NCBI GenBank assembly: GCA_900318885.1
Contig: ONMN01000013.1
Coordinates: 1 to 64,000, forward strand
Direction of reading: 5' to 3'
Length of the DNA: 64,000 nt
Source of the DNA: an uncultured Prevotellaceae bacterium
GTDB taxonomy: Bacteria; Bacteroidota; Bacteroidia; Bacteroidales; Bacteroidaceae
This document shows, piece after piece, positions 23,791-32,123 of the stretch. Position 1 is the first letter of the stretch. Each line of letters begins with the position of its first letter. Below the pieces are notes generated by a model. It was not told where the DNA came from and searched no databases. It saw only the letters and a list, made by a program, of their open reading frames with translations. The position numbers and the translations under genes are program-made.

Positions 23791-25573
23791 GACTAGGATG
23801 AGAGAGCGTAATTCGTTTGTCATCAACCACGCGCTGCGGGTATTCTTCATAGCCTCGGTGTTGTCGTCGGTGGTCACACAGCTGAACACGCTGGTTGACG
23901 GTATCATCGTGAGCCACGTGGTGACGGCTGATGCCATTTCGGCAGTCAGTCTGGCCACGCCGGTATTCTTGCTGGTCATGCTGTTGGGCTCCGTCATCTA
24001 TACGGGAGCTGGTTTGCTGATAGCCGAGGCCTTGGGCAACCAGAAGTACAAGCAGGTGAACCGGCTGTTTACGATAAGCGTGACGAGTATTGTTATCATC
24101 AACGTGCTGTTGGCTATCGTCCTGATAGCATGCAACGACGCAATCTGCCGGTTGTTGACGGACGAAGAGCGGTTGTTGCCGCTGTTGAAGTCGTATATGC
24201 CTATTTCGTTTGTAGGTAACCTGTTTTTTCTGTTGCAGATGACGCTGGCGCAGTATGTGAAGATTAGCGGTCGGCCTGCGTTGGCCACCAAGTGTGTGAT
24301 GGTGGAATCTGTGGGTAACATCGTGCTCGACCTGCTGTTTGTCATGCTCTTCGGCTGGGGCATGCAGGGTGCGGCTCTGGCTTCGGCCACAGCCACAGTG
24401 CTGTCGATGTTGGTATTCATGCCTTACCTGAGACGTGAGCCGCGACCCTTCAGATTCATTAGGGTGAAGAGCCGTTGCTGTGCCGACCTGCTGGGCAAAA
24501 GCATGCTCCGCGGCTTGCCTACGGCTATTGGTTCAGTGATGATTGCTGCGCTGTTCATTGGATTGAACGAATTGTTCCTGAAGACACATGGTGCCGATGG
24601 TATGTTTGTGCTGAGTGTCTGTGTACAGACGCTGATGCTCAGCATGCTGGTGCTGAGTGGTGCCGGCAGTGCCATTACGGGCATTGGTGGTGTGCTGAGC
24701 GGCGAACAGGATATGGACGGCATCAACCGTCTGTTGAACAGCATCTTCAAGGTCATTATGGTGGGTATGGCTGTGGTTAGTGTGGTGGTGTTCTTTTTCC
24801 CGGGAATGATTGCCAGCTTGTTTGGCGCAACTGGTCATTTGCAGGAATTCTCGGAGAAGCCCCTGCGCATTTTCAGTTTGATTTTTATTCCCATTGGTTT
24901 GGTCATCCCGTTGTCCAACCTCTTTGTGCTCCTTAACCGTAACATGTTGGCGTCGTTGGTGAATGTCGGACTGTTGGTGTGTCTGTTGCCTGCCGTGTGG
25001 CTGATGTCTACCGTCGACCCCGACGATATTTGGTATGCCATGCCTTGTGGCATGTGGATTCTGATGGGACTGTGCATAGCTGCCACGTTCGTCATCTCGT
25101 CACGACATAAGGGTCTTCATTGGCTTTTTCTGACCAATACCATTCCCGGAGACAGCAATAGGGCATACTCCGTAGAATATAACACCGACAGCATTTCCCG
25201 GTGTATTGACGGCATGAAGGACGTGGTAAGCCGACTGGAAGTGGATGAAGAGACGAAGCGGAACATCGGTCAGTGTCTGGAGGAAGTGATGCTGAACGAG
25301 AAGGAAATGGCTGCCAAGTGCGAAAAGCAGGGGACGTTTGACATCAGTCTCGCTGACTTCGCCGACCGCGTGACCATTACCGTGAAGGATGTGGGCAAGG
25401 CATATAACCCGATTATGAAATACAGCATTGGCGGCGAAGAGGACTTTGACGAGACGAAGCTGAGCATCATTATCGCCACGGGACTGTGTGAAGACATCAA
25501 CTATCAGTATATGAACGGTCTGAACTGTCTGTATCTGAACTTTAAGAAAAATAATCAATTGCAAAACAGTTAA
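23777..25573 (+). CDS. MATE-family transporter fused to a C-terminal kinase-like ATPase domain
   Basis: Residues 1 to about 445 form a multi-pass inner-membrane protein of the MATE (multidrug and toxin extrusion) type, with two similar halves of hydrophobic helices. The last 140 or so residues are soluble and resemble the anti-sigma-factor type of histidine-kinase ATPase: an N-box-like CLEEVMLNEKEMA, a G1-like DVGKAYNP, and a last box IIIATGLCEDINYQYMNG in the place of the usual GLGL region. Such a fusion is unusual; the ATPase part could regulate transport or bind a partner, which is inference. The ATG lies inside the end of the thioesterase gene (ATGATGAAGACTGA overlap), so it is the first export gene of the cluster. 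It probably exports the peptide or a precursor, or confers self-protection. Confidence 0.85.
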   Translation: MMKTETRMRERNSFVINHALRVFFIASVLSSVVTQLNTLVDGIIVSHVVTADAISAVSLATPVFLLVMLLGSVIYTGAGLLIAEALGNQKYKQVNRLFTISVTSIVIINVLLAIVLIACNDAICRLLTDEERLLPLLKSYMPISFVGNLFFLLQMTLAQYVKISGRPALATKCVMVESVGNIVLDLLFVMLFGWGMQGAALASATATVLSMLVFMPYLRREPRPFRFIRVKSRCCADLLGKSMLRGLPTAIGSVMIAALFIGLNELFLKTHGADGMFVLSVCVQTLMLSMLVLSGAGSAITGIGGVLSGEQDMDGINRLLNSIFKVIMVGMAVVSVVVFFFPGMIASLFGATGHLQEFSEKPLRIFSLIFIPIGLVIPLSNLFVLLNRNMLASLVNVGLLVCLLPAVWLMSTVDPDDIWYAMPCGMWILMGLCIAATFVISSRHKGLHWLFLTNTIPGDSNRAYSVEYNTDSISRCIDGMKDVVSRLEVDEETKRNIGQCLEEVMLNEKEMAAKCEKQGTFDISLADFADRVTITVKDVGKAYNPIMKYSIGGEEDFDETKLSIIIATGLCEDINYQYMNGLNCLYLNFKKNNQLQNS

Positions 25574-25589
25574 TTGTAAGGAATAGGAA

Positions 25590-26831
25590 ATGAGAGACTT
25601 AGCAGCGGAAATAGCAGCCTCAATGCTCAGTAACAAGCTGAGAATAGCACTGACGGGATTCTCCATAGGGTGGGGGCTCTTCATACTCATTGTGCTGTTA
25701 GGTTCGGGCAACGGGCTGATGAACGGCATTGCCGAGAGCTTTGGCTCCGATACCATCTGTATGGTACGATTATCTCCTGGCACGGCACAGTTGGCGTGGC
25801 AGGGAATGAACCGCGGAAGGAAAATCCGACTGACGGCTAACGAGGCGGCACTGCTGAAGAAGCGCATGGGGGAAAGCATAGGTCAGGTGACTGTCACCAA
25901 CAGTACACCGCCGCTGCAGGTTGACGGCGGTGGCATGCACCTCAGAACCCCCGTGCAGGGCGTGTATCCCAACTATCTTCCCATCGACGGCAAAAAGATT
26001 GTTGCCGGACGTGACCTGACCGACATCGACATACGCCAAGGGGATAAGGTGTGCCTCATAGGTCAGCAAACGGTACGCCTGCTGTTTGGCAAAGATGGCG
26101 ACGCAGTGGGTCGGATGGTTAACATCAATCAGCTGCCCTATCTCGTCGTGGGTGTCTATGACGCGATAACGGGAACCAATAGTGGGCACGTCATCTATGC
26201 CCCCTTCACCACCGTTGAGAAGAGTTATTTCCCCGCTGGCGACCTCTCGCAGATTGTCGTCGTGGCCAACGACATCAACGACCAGGAGGCCTACGACGAT
26301 TTTGTCGGTCAGCTATATACCGTGCTTGGCGAACAGCTGAACTTCAGTCCCGCTGACCATGCTGCCGTGGTGTGCGAAAGTTCATACATCAGCTACCTGC
26401 AGTTGAAGAATGTCATTACCATGCTTCAGCTGTTCATCTGGGTTATCGGTTTGGCAACGCTTATTGCCGGCGTGGTGGGCATCAGCAATATCATGCTCAT
26501 CTCCGTAAGAGAGCGCACCCGTGAATTGGCTGTGCGCAGGGCTATGGGGGCTTCAGCCTCCAGCATCATTACGCTGGTGTTGATAGAGTCGGTGGTGGTG
26601 TCGCTCATCTTCGGCTATATAGGCATGATGTTGGGCATTGGGCTCACCCAGTTGCTTAGCTGGGGTATCAGCGCAGCTGGCGGCGTGGGGCTCTTTGACC
26701 ATCCGACTGTCAGTTTCGCCACAGTGATGGCGGCAAACCTGATCATGGTGCTGGCAGGCCTCATAGCGGGTTACTTCCCCGCCCGCAATGCTGTCCGCAT
26801 CAAACTGGTGGATGCGCTGCAGGGAGTTTAA
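25590..26831 (+). CDS. ABC transporter permease, MacB/FtsX type (first of two)
   Basis: 413 residues with the MacB layout: one N-terminal membrane helix (ALTGFSIGWGLFILIVLL), a large periplasmic domain, and three C-terminal helices typical of the FtsX domain. The conserved segment GISNIMLISVRERTRELAVR, followed by RRAMGA, is the coupling region that contacts the ATPase. It begins 16 bp after the MATE gene and is followed by a homologous permease, an ATPase, a membrane fusion protein and a TolC-like protein. Together these match the tripartite MacAB-TolC design, with the ATPase encoded separately. In this setting it most likely helps export the NRPS product or protects the cell from it. Confidence 0.9.
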   Translation: MRDLAAEIAASMLSNKLRIALTGFSIGWGLFILIVLLGSGNGLMNGIAESFGSDTICMVRLSPGTAQLAWQGMNRGRKIRLTANEAALLKKRMGESIGQVTVTNSTPPLQVDGGGMHLRTPVQGVYPNYLPIDGKKIVAGRDLTDIDIRQGDKVCLIGQQTVRLLFGKDGDAVGRMVNINQLPYLVVGVYDAITGTNSGHVIYAPFTTVEKSYFPAGDLSQIVVVANDINDQEAYDDFVGQLYTVLGEQLNFSPADHAAVVCESSYISYLQLKNVITMLQLFIWVIGLATLIAGVVGISNIMLISVRERTRELAVRRAMGASASSIITLVLIESVVVSLIFGYIGMMLGIGLTQLLSWGISAAGGVGLFDHPTVSFATVMAANLIMVLAGLIAGYFPARNAVRIKLVDALQGV

Positions 26832-26905
26832 AAACAGTGCTTTTACAAAGCGCAATGACTAAAAGGAATTCGTAGATTGCAAATATAAAGAATCGTAAAT
26901 TTAAA

Positions 26906-28159
26906 ATGATTGACAGCGATTTCATACACGAAATAACAGAGACCATCACCCGGCAGAAGTGGCGTAGCGTGATGACGGCTTTTGGCGTGTTCTGGGGTAT
27001 GCTCATACTGGTCATACTGATAGGTGCAGGCATGGGACTGAAAAACGGTATCATTGGAGCGTTCACCAATATGCCTTCAAACTCGCTCCTCTGCATGACA
27101 AAGCCCACCGTGCTGCCCTATAAGGGTTTTGATGCCGGACGCACTTGGAACCTGACAATGACAGACGTGCAGACGCTGCGGCGCCAGATGCCAGATGTTA
27201 TTCGGCAGGTGGCTATCCATAATCTGGTAAATGGCGACAGCTTGGTGGGCGTCTCATATGGTAACGCCTCGACGACATGCCAGCTGGCATCCGTCAGCCC
27301 GACCTACCTGAAGGCTATACCCCATGAGGTGATGTTGGGGCGGTATATCAACGATATCGACATGAAAGAGCGACGCCCTGTGTGTGTAGTCGGCAGACAA
27401 ACCGCCGATATACTCTTTCACGGCGAATCCCCATTGGGACAGGAGCTGACAGCCGATGGGCGGTTGTTCACCGTCGTCGGCATCTGCCAGAGCACTAACG
27501 AACAGATCGAGACGGGTGTGAACCTCTCGTCTGCCGTCATCATACCGCTCACACTGATGCAGCAGTTGTATGCACAAGGCGACAAGGTGGATTTTGTCAG
27601 TCTCATTCTGACGGAAGACTGCGATGCTCTGCAGGTGAAAAGCAGTGTCAGCAAGGTCATCAAGGAGTGGCACAGTATTCACCCTGACGATGATGAGGCA
27701 CTGACACTTGTCAGCACAAGGGTTGTGTTCAGCAGGGTGCAGAACTTGTTTACCGGCATCGAACTGCTCATCTGGATAGTGGGTCTTGGAACGCTTTTTG
27801 CCGGGTTGATAGGCATCTCGAACATTATGATGATTACCGTCAAGGAACGGACACAGGAGATTGGCGTGCGAAGGGCATTAGGCGCTGAACCGTCGGCCAT
27901 CATCACACAGATCATGTGCGAGAGTCTTTCACTGACGGCGGTCAGCGGGTTCGCCGGGCTCTGCCTCGGATTGTGGCTGCTCTCCCTGCTTCGTACGGCA
28001 TTGGGTGACGAGGGCGGTTCGTTTGTCAATCCCTATATGCCCTTCTGGACGGCCATAGCCTCACTGCTTATCCTGACCGCTGGAGGCTTGTTTGCCGGAT
28101 GGCTGCCCGCCCGCAGAGCGCTGGCTATCAAGGCTATTGAAGCATTAAGAGAAGAATGA
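26906..28159 (+). CDS. ABC transporter permease, MacB/FtsX type (second of two)
   Basis: 417 residues, same layout as the preceding permease: an N-terminal helix (VMTAFGVFWGMLILVILIG), a periplasmic domain, and a C-terminal FtsX segment with GISNIMMITVKERTQEIGVR followed by RRALGA. The two permeases probably pair as a heterodimer around the single ATPase encoded next. A 74-bp spacer separates it from the first permease and holds no obvious signal. The paired-permease plus ATPase order is common in Bacteroidetes MacB-like systems. Confidence 0.9.
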   Translation: MIDSDFIHEITETITRQKWRSVMTAFGVFWGMLILVILIGAGMGLKNGIIGAFTNMPSNSLLCMTKPTVLPYKGFDAGRTWNLTMTDVQTLRRQMPDVIRQVAIHNLVNGDSLVGVSYGNASTTCQLASVSPTYLKAIPHEVMLGRYINDIDMKERRPVCVVGRQTADILFHGESPLGQELTADGRLFTVVGICQSTNEQIETGVNLSSAVIIPLTLMQQLYAQGDKVDFVSLILTEDCDALQVKSSVSKVIKEWHSIHPDDDEALTLVSTRVVFSRVQNLFTGIELLIWIVGLGTLFAGLIGISNIMMITVKERTQEIGVRRALGAEPSAIITQIMCESLSLTAVSGFAGLCLGLWLLSLLRTALGDEGGSFVNPYMPFWTAIASLLILTAGGLFAGWLPARRALAIKAIEALREE

Positions 28160-28181
28160 AAATAATTAAATATATATCAAG

Positions 28182-28865
28182 ATGATAGATTTAAAAGGCA
28201 TACACAAGACATATCCCGGTGCTCAGCCGCTGCACGTGCTGAAAGGCGTCGATCTGCATATTGACGAGGGCGAGCTGGTTAGCATCATGGGACCGTCAGG
28301 CTCTGGCAAGAGTACCATGCTTAACATCATGGGCATTCTCGACGACTACGATGAGGGTGAATACCGGCTGACGGGCAGATTGGTCAAGAATCTGAACGAG
28401 AAGCAGGAGGCACGCTTCCGCAATGAGTTGATAGGATTCATCTTCCAGTCGTTCAACCTCATCAACTTCAAGAACGCTATGGAGAACGTGGCGCTGCCAC
28501 TATACTATCGGGGCGTGAAGCGCAAAGAACGCAACGAACTGGCCATGCAGTATTTGGAGAAGGTGGGACTTGCCGAACACTGGGACCACCGGCCCATGCA
28601 GCTTTCTGGCGGTCAGCGCCAGCGTGTAGCCATCGCCCGCGCACTGATATCACATCCTAAGATTATCCTTGCCGACGAGCCTACGGGAGCTCTTGACTCG
28701 AAGACTACGCAGGAGGTTATGGATATGCTGCGTGCCGTCAATCGCGAGGAAGGACAGACCATTATCATTGTGACCCACGAACAGGAGATTGCCGACCAGA
28801 CTGACCGACGTATTCTGTTCAGGGACGGTGTCATCTTCAAAGACGAGAGAGGGAGTTTGAAATGA
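28182..28865 (+). CDS. ABC transporter ATP-binding protein, MacB/LolD type
   Basis: 227 residues with all ABC ATPase motifs: Walker A GPSGSGKST, Q-loop in FIFQSFNLI, signature LSGGQRQRVAIARAL, Walker B IILADEPTGALDS and the switch histidine in IIIVTHE. It is a stand-alone nucleotide-binding subunit of the MacB/LolD group that drives the two permeases upstream. It lies 22 bp after the second permease and 26 bp before the membrane fusion protein, consistent with one transcript. Confidence 0.95.
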   Translation: MIDLKGIHKTYPGAQPLHVLKGVDLHIDEGELVSIMGPSGSGKSTMLNIMGILDDYDEGEYRLTGRLVKNLNEKQEARFRNELIGFIFQSFNLINFKNAMENVALPLYYRGVKRKERNELAMQYLEKVGLAEHWDHRPMQLSGGQRQRVAIARALISHPKIILADEPTGALDSKTTQEVMDMLRAVNREEGQTIIIVTHEQEIADQTDRRILFRDGVIFKDERGSLK

Positions 28866-28891
28866 AATAACAATTAAAAAAGAAAATAATA

Positions 28892-29992
28892 ATGAAAAAG
28901 GCATTGAAAATTATCGGAGCAGTTGTTGTTGTCCTGTTTGTGGGCTACACGTTCTATTTCCTTTGGAAACAGTCACAACCCCAACCCGTTGTCTTCGAAC
29001 TGGTGACACCTGAGCAACGTACTGTACAGAAAAAGACCATCGCCACGGGAACCGTCGAGGCACGTCAGCAAGTCGAGCTAAAACCGCAGGTGACTGGCAT
29101 CATCAGTGAGCTAAGAGTGAAGGCTGGCGACCGAGTCAACACGGGTGACGTCATTGCCGTGTTGAGAGTCATTCCCGACATGAGTCAGCTTAACGATGCG
29201 CAAAGTAAGGTAGAGAGTGCTCGCATTTCACTTGAGGAAACCGAGCGCGAAGCACAACGCAGTCAGGCACTCTTCGATAAGGGTGTGGTGAGCCGCGAGG
29301 AAAACGAGCAAAAGCAGAGTGAATTGGCCAAAGCAAAAGAGACGCTCACAGCAGCCAAATATGCTGTAGATGTAATTACCAAAGGCTCCAGCAAACGTTC
29401 GGCCACCGTTAATACCACCGAGGTACGTTCGACCATGAACGGCATCGTACTCAGCGTACCTGTAAAGGTAGGAACATCGGTCAGCGGATCGTCGCAATTC
29501 TCAGAAGGTACCACCATCGCCAAAGTAGGCGACATGCGAGATGTCATCTTTAGGGGAAACATCGACGAGACTTCTGTCGACCAGTTGCAAACCGGTATGA
29601 TGGCCAGCATTACCATTGGCGCAAAACCTGACGATAGGTTGACAGCTAATCTGGAGTACATCTCACCAGAGGGCGTATTGCAAAACGGAGCAAAGGTGTT
29701 TGAAATCAAGGCGGGCGTCGCTATTCCAGAAGGTGTAAAGATTCGTTCCGGATATAGTGCCAATGCTGAAATCATCCTTGCTGAGGCAAAGGATGCACTG
29801 ACTGTTGACGAGAGTGCCATTGTCTTCGAGGAAGACAAACCTTACGTCTATCGCCTCACGAGCAAAGAGTCTGATGAGGAGAACCAGAAGTTTGAACGCA
29901 TCCCCGTTGAACTGGGCATCAGCGACGGTCTCTGTGTCGTTGTTAAGAGCGGTGTTGACAAGAGCATGAAATTGCGCGGACGCAAAAAGTAA
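28892..29992 (+). CDS. Periplasmic adaptor (HlyD/MacA-type membrane fusion protein)
   Basis: 366 residues. One N-terminal membrane anchor (IIGAVVVVLFVGYTFYFLW), a lipoyl-like half motif (VTGIISELRVKAGDRVNTGD), a coiled-coil hairpin rich in Glu, Gln and Lys (about residues 90-150), the second lipoyl half (VRSTMNGIVLSVPVKVGTSV) and a beta-barrel part. This is the adaptor that links an ABC permease to the outer-membrane channel. Its position between the ATPase and the TolC-like gene supports a complete tripartite exporter. Confidence 0.92.
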   Translation: MKKALKIIGAVVVVLFVGYTFYFLWKQSQPQPVVFELVTPEQRTVQKKTIATGTVEARQQVELKPQVTGIISELRVKAGDRVNTGDVIAVLRVIPDMSQLNDAQSKVESARISLEETEREAQRSQALFDKGVVSREENEQKQSELAKAKETLTAAKYAVDVITKGSSKRSATVNTTEVRSTMNGIVLSVPVKVGTSVSGSSQFSEGTTIAKVGDMRDVIFRGNIDETSVDQLQTGMMASITIGAKPDDRLTANLEYISPEGVLQNGAKVFEIKAGVAIPEGVKIRSGYSANAEIILAEAKDALTVDESAIVFEEDKPYVYRLTSKESDEENQKFERIPVELGISDGLCVVVKSGVDKSMKLRGRKK

Positions 29993-30003
29993 TAATCGAT
30001 AAT

Positions 30004-31362
30004 ATGGTATACGAAATGAATAGATGTAACGGAAACAGGTTGAGAAAATGGCTGCTTTTGGCTGTTTGCCTGCCATCCTCCATTTGTATGGCACAGCAGA
30101 AATGGAGTTTACAGGAATGCATCGACTACGCCATCAGCCACAATGTCAATGTGCAGAAGCGGGCAGTCCAGATTAACAAGCAGGAGATTACCCTCGACAT
30201 AGCCAAGAATGCCTGGTTGCCACAACTCAACCTACAGATGTACCAGTTGTTTGGCTTCGAAAATCCGGTAGGAGCTACTACCACGACTGATTATTCAATG
30301 TCTATGAACGAGGGCGGCTCGGCAACGACTGCTACCGCCACGCTCTCAATGCATCTGTTTGACGGCTTCAAAGTCAAGAACCAAATTCAAGCCGATAAAT
30401 TCTCCCTCAGCTCGGCTACAGCCAATTTGGAAGCAGCCAAGAAGGACATCTCCATTCAGGTGGCTACCCACTATCTGGAGTGCCTGTACTACAAAGGTAT
30501 GGCTGATGTGGCACGTCGTCAGGTAGAAACCAGCCGCGAACTGGTGAATCGTGCCGCTTCGCTGGTAGAGGAAGGCAAGCGCCCGCGCAGCGAGCAGGCA
30601 GATGCCGAAGCACAACTGGCCAGTGACGAGCACGCGTTTGTCAACGACGAAGGAAAATATACCTTGTCGCTGGTGAAACTGGCGCACATCTTGAACATAC
30701 CGGACGTTGAAAATTTCCGCATTGCAGACGACGAGCAGGACCTGCAACTGGCTGGCGACACCACGCTACAGACACCCCAACTCATCTATGAGAATACGGT
30801 GGCTACCTGGCCGACTCTCGTAGCTGCTCAGGCAAATATCCGCGAAAGTGAACATCTGCTGAAGGTGAAAAAAGCCGACTACTATCCCCAAATCGACCTC
30901 GTGGGAAGCATCGGAACGACATACTACAATCTCTTCCACAGTTCCTATTTCGACAGCTTTGGTCGTCAGTTAGACAAGAACCGAGGCGAAATCATCGGAT
31001 TGTCGCTTTCTTATCCCATCTTCAACCGCTTTCAGACGCGCAATAGCGTCAAACGGGCATCCGCCGATATCCTTGAAAAGAAACTCGACTATGAAGATGC
31101 CAGACTGAAGTTGCGTGAACACATCCAGACGGCCTATTACAATGCCTCAGTAGCCCAAAAGAAACAGCTGTCGGCAGCCAAAGCTTGCGAGGCCAGCCGC
31201 ATCAGCACTGATTATGAGCAAATTCGCTACGAGGAAGGTCGTTCCAATATCTTCGACCTGATACAGGCCCAGCAGAAATACGTCAAGGCCCAGCAGGATA
31301 TGGTGCAGGCAAAGTACGAATATCTCATCCGTCAACGGATACTCAATTTCTATCGGCAATAA
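30004..31362 (+). CDS. TolC-family outer-membrane efflux protein
   Basis: 452 residues. The signal peptide runs through RKWLLLAVCLPSSICMAQ, and the mature part begins with the typical WSLQECIDYAISHNVNVQ. Two similar halves of long amphipathic helices follow, as in TolC trimers. An in-frame ATG four codons downstream (MNRCNGN) is an alternative start. It is the last gene of the export operon and is followed 20 bp later by a strong hairpin with a T run. Confidence 0.92.
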   Translation: MVYEMNRCNGNRLRKWLLLAVCLPSSICMAQQKWSLQECIDYAISHNVNVQKRAVQINKQEITLDIAKNAWLPQLNLQMYQLFGFENPVGATTTTDYSMSMNEGGSATTATATLSMHLFDGFKVKNQIQADKFSLSSATANLEAAKKDISIQVATHYLECLYYKGMADVARRQVETSRELVNRAASLVEEGKRPRSEQADAEAQLASDEHAFVNDEGKYTLSLVKLAHILNIPDVENFRIADDEQDLQLAGDTTLQTPQLIYENTVATWPTLVAAQANIRESEHLLKVKKADYYPQIDLVGSIGTTYYNLFHSSYFDSFGRQLDKNRGEIIGLSLSYPIFNRFQTRNSVKRASADILEKKLDYEDARLKLREHIQTAYYNASVAQKKQLSAAKACEASRISTDYEQIRYEEGRSNIFDLIQAQQKYVKAQQDMVQAKYEYLIRQRILNFYRQ

Positions 31363-31381
31363 CGATTGCCAACAAACTAAT

Positions 31382-31413
31382 AAGGAGCACCCCGCTTGGG
31401 ATGCTCCTTTTTT
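31382..31413 (+). terminator. Rho-independent terminator after the export operon
   Basis: A 12-bp stem (AAGGAGCACCCC with GGGATGCTCCTT, one mismatch) around a GCTT loop, followed by six T residues. It lies 20 bp after the TolC-like stop and just before the convergent cytidylate-kinase-like gene, so it closes the NRPS/export transcription unit. Confidence 0.85.
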
Positions 31414-31433
31414 CATGCATGTTTGCCGGAAAA

Positions 31434-32054
31434 TCACTCAATGCAATGCATCAGGAAGTCCACTGCACCGTTCACGCCGAACTTCCTCACGTCCAGCGAA
31501 ATGTCGTAGTTCGTGGCGTCCTTCCAGTCGCGTCCCGTAAACGTCTTCGTGTACAGTTCGCGGCTGTAGTCGTTGTCCACAATCATTGCTGCTGCGTCCG
31601 ATTCGCTGATGTCGTACTTCTCGGCAATGCGGCGCTTCCTCACGTCCATCGTCGAGTGGATAAAGATTTTCAGCGCATTGGGATGATCCGCAAAGATGTC
31701 GAAACCGCAACGGCCAATGATGATGCACGACTCCTCGTCGGCAATCCTGCGGATAGCGTCAGCCTGTGCCCGGAACAGCTTACGACTCGTCTGTTCCTGC
31801 TCCATTCCGTTGTACTCCGCATTGGCCATATACGTCCGATAGAAGTTGGTGAAGTCGTCGCGCCACAATGGGTTGCGCGCCTCAATCTTCTCCACAGCGT
31901 CCTCAACGGCTTCCATCCGCGAGGCCACCTCGTTCAGTATCTGCTTGTCCAGCAGCTTCACTTCGAGCCGGCGAGCCAGCTCCGCACCAATCTCATGACC
32001 GCCCGTTCCAAACTGGCGGCTGATGGTAATGACGAACTTGTCCTCCTTGTTCAT
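31434..32054 (-). CDS. Cytidylate kinase-like family protein
   Basis: 206 residues matching the cytidylate-kinase-like family common in Bacteroidetes and Firmicutes. The N-terminal FVITISRQFGTGGHEIG occupies the place of the nucleotide-binding P-loop in its looser GxGG form, and CIIIGRCGFDIF and IFIHSTMDVRKRRIAE resemble the NMP-kinase core and LID arginines. The probable role is nucleoside-monophosphate phosphorylation, but the family is not the classical Cmk and the substrate is not certain. The start is ATG at 32054. It lies 57 bp downstream of the giant secreted-protein gene on the same strand and has no clear functional link with it. Confidence 0.75.
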   Translation of the reverse strand: MNKEDKFVITISRQFGTGGHEIGAELARRLEVKLLDKQILNEVASRMEAVEDAVEKIEARNPLWRDDFTNFYRTYMANAEYNGMEQEQTSRKLFRAQADAIRRIADEESCIIIGRCGFDIFADHPNALKIFIHSTMDVRKRRIAEKYDISESDAAAMIVDNDYSRELYTKTFTGRDWKDATNYDISLDVRKFGVNGAVDFLMHCIE

Positions 32055-32088
32055 AGCTTCAGGGTTTTTAATTCAACAATATATTATT

Positions 32089-32123
32089 TCTCACATCTTA
32101 CATCATCCATCTTACATCTTAAA
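32089..32123. repeat. Heptamer array (5 units) at the 3' end of the giant gene
   Basis: Five 7-bp units on the + strand: TCTCACA, TCTTACA, TCATCCA, TCTTACA, TCTTAAA. The array contains the stop codon and last codons (KM) of the 2994-residue protein encoded on the minus strand. Confidence 0.7.

Noticed and set aside
22966..23997. Minus-strand open frame (343 codons) opposite the thioesterase and MATE genes
   Set aside because: Covers the thioesterase elbow GFSWGG and the coupled MATE start on the other strand; no motif in the antisense frame.
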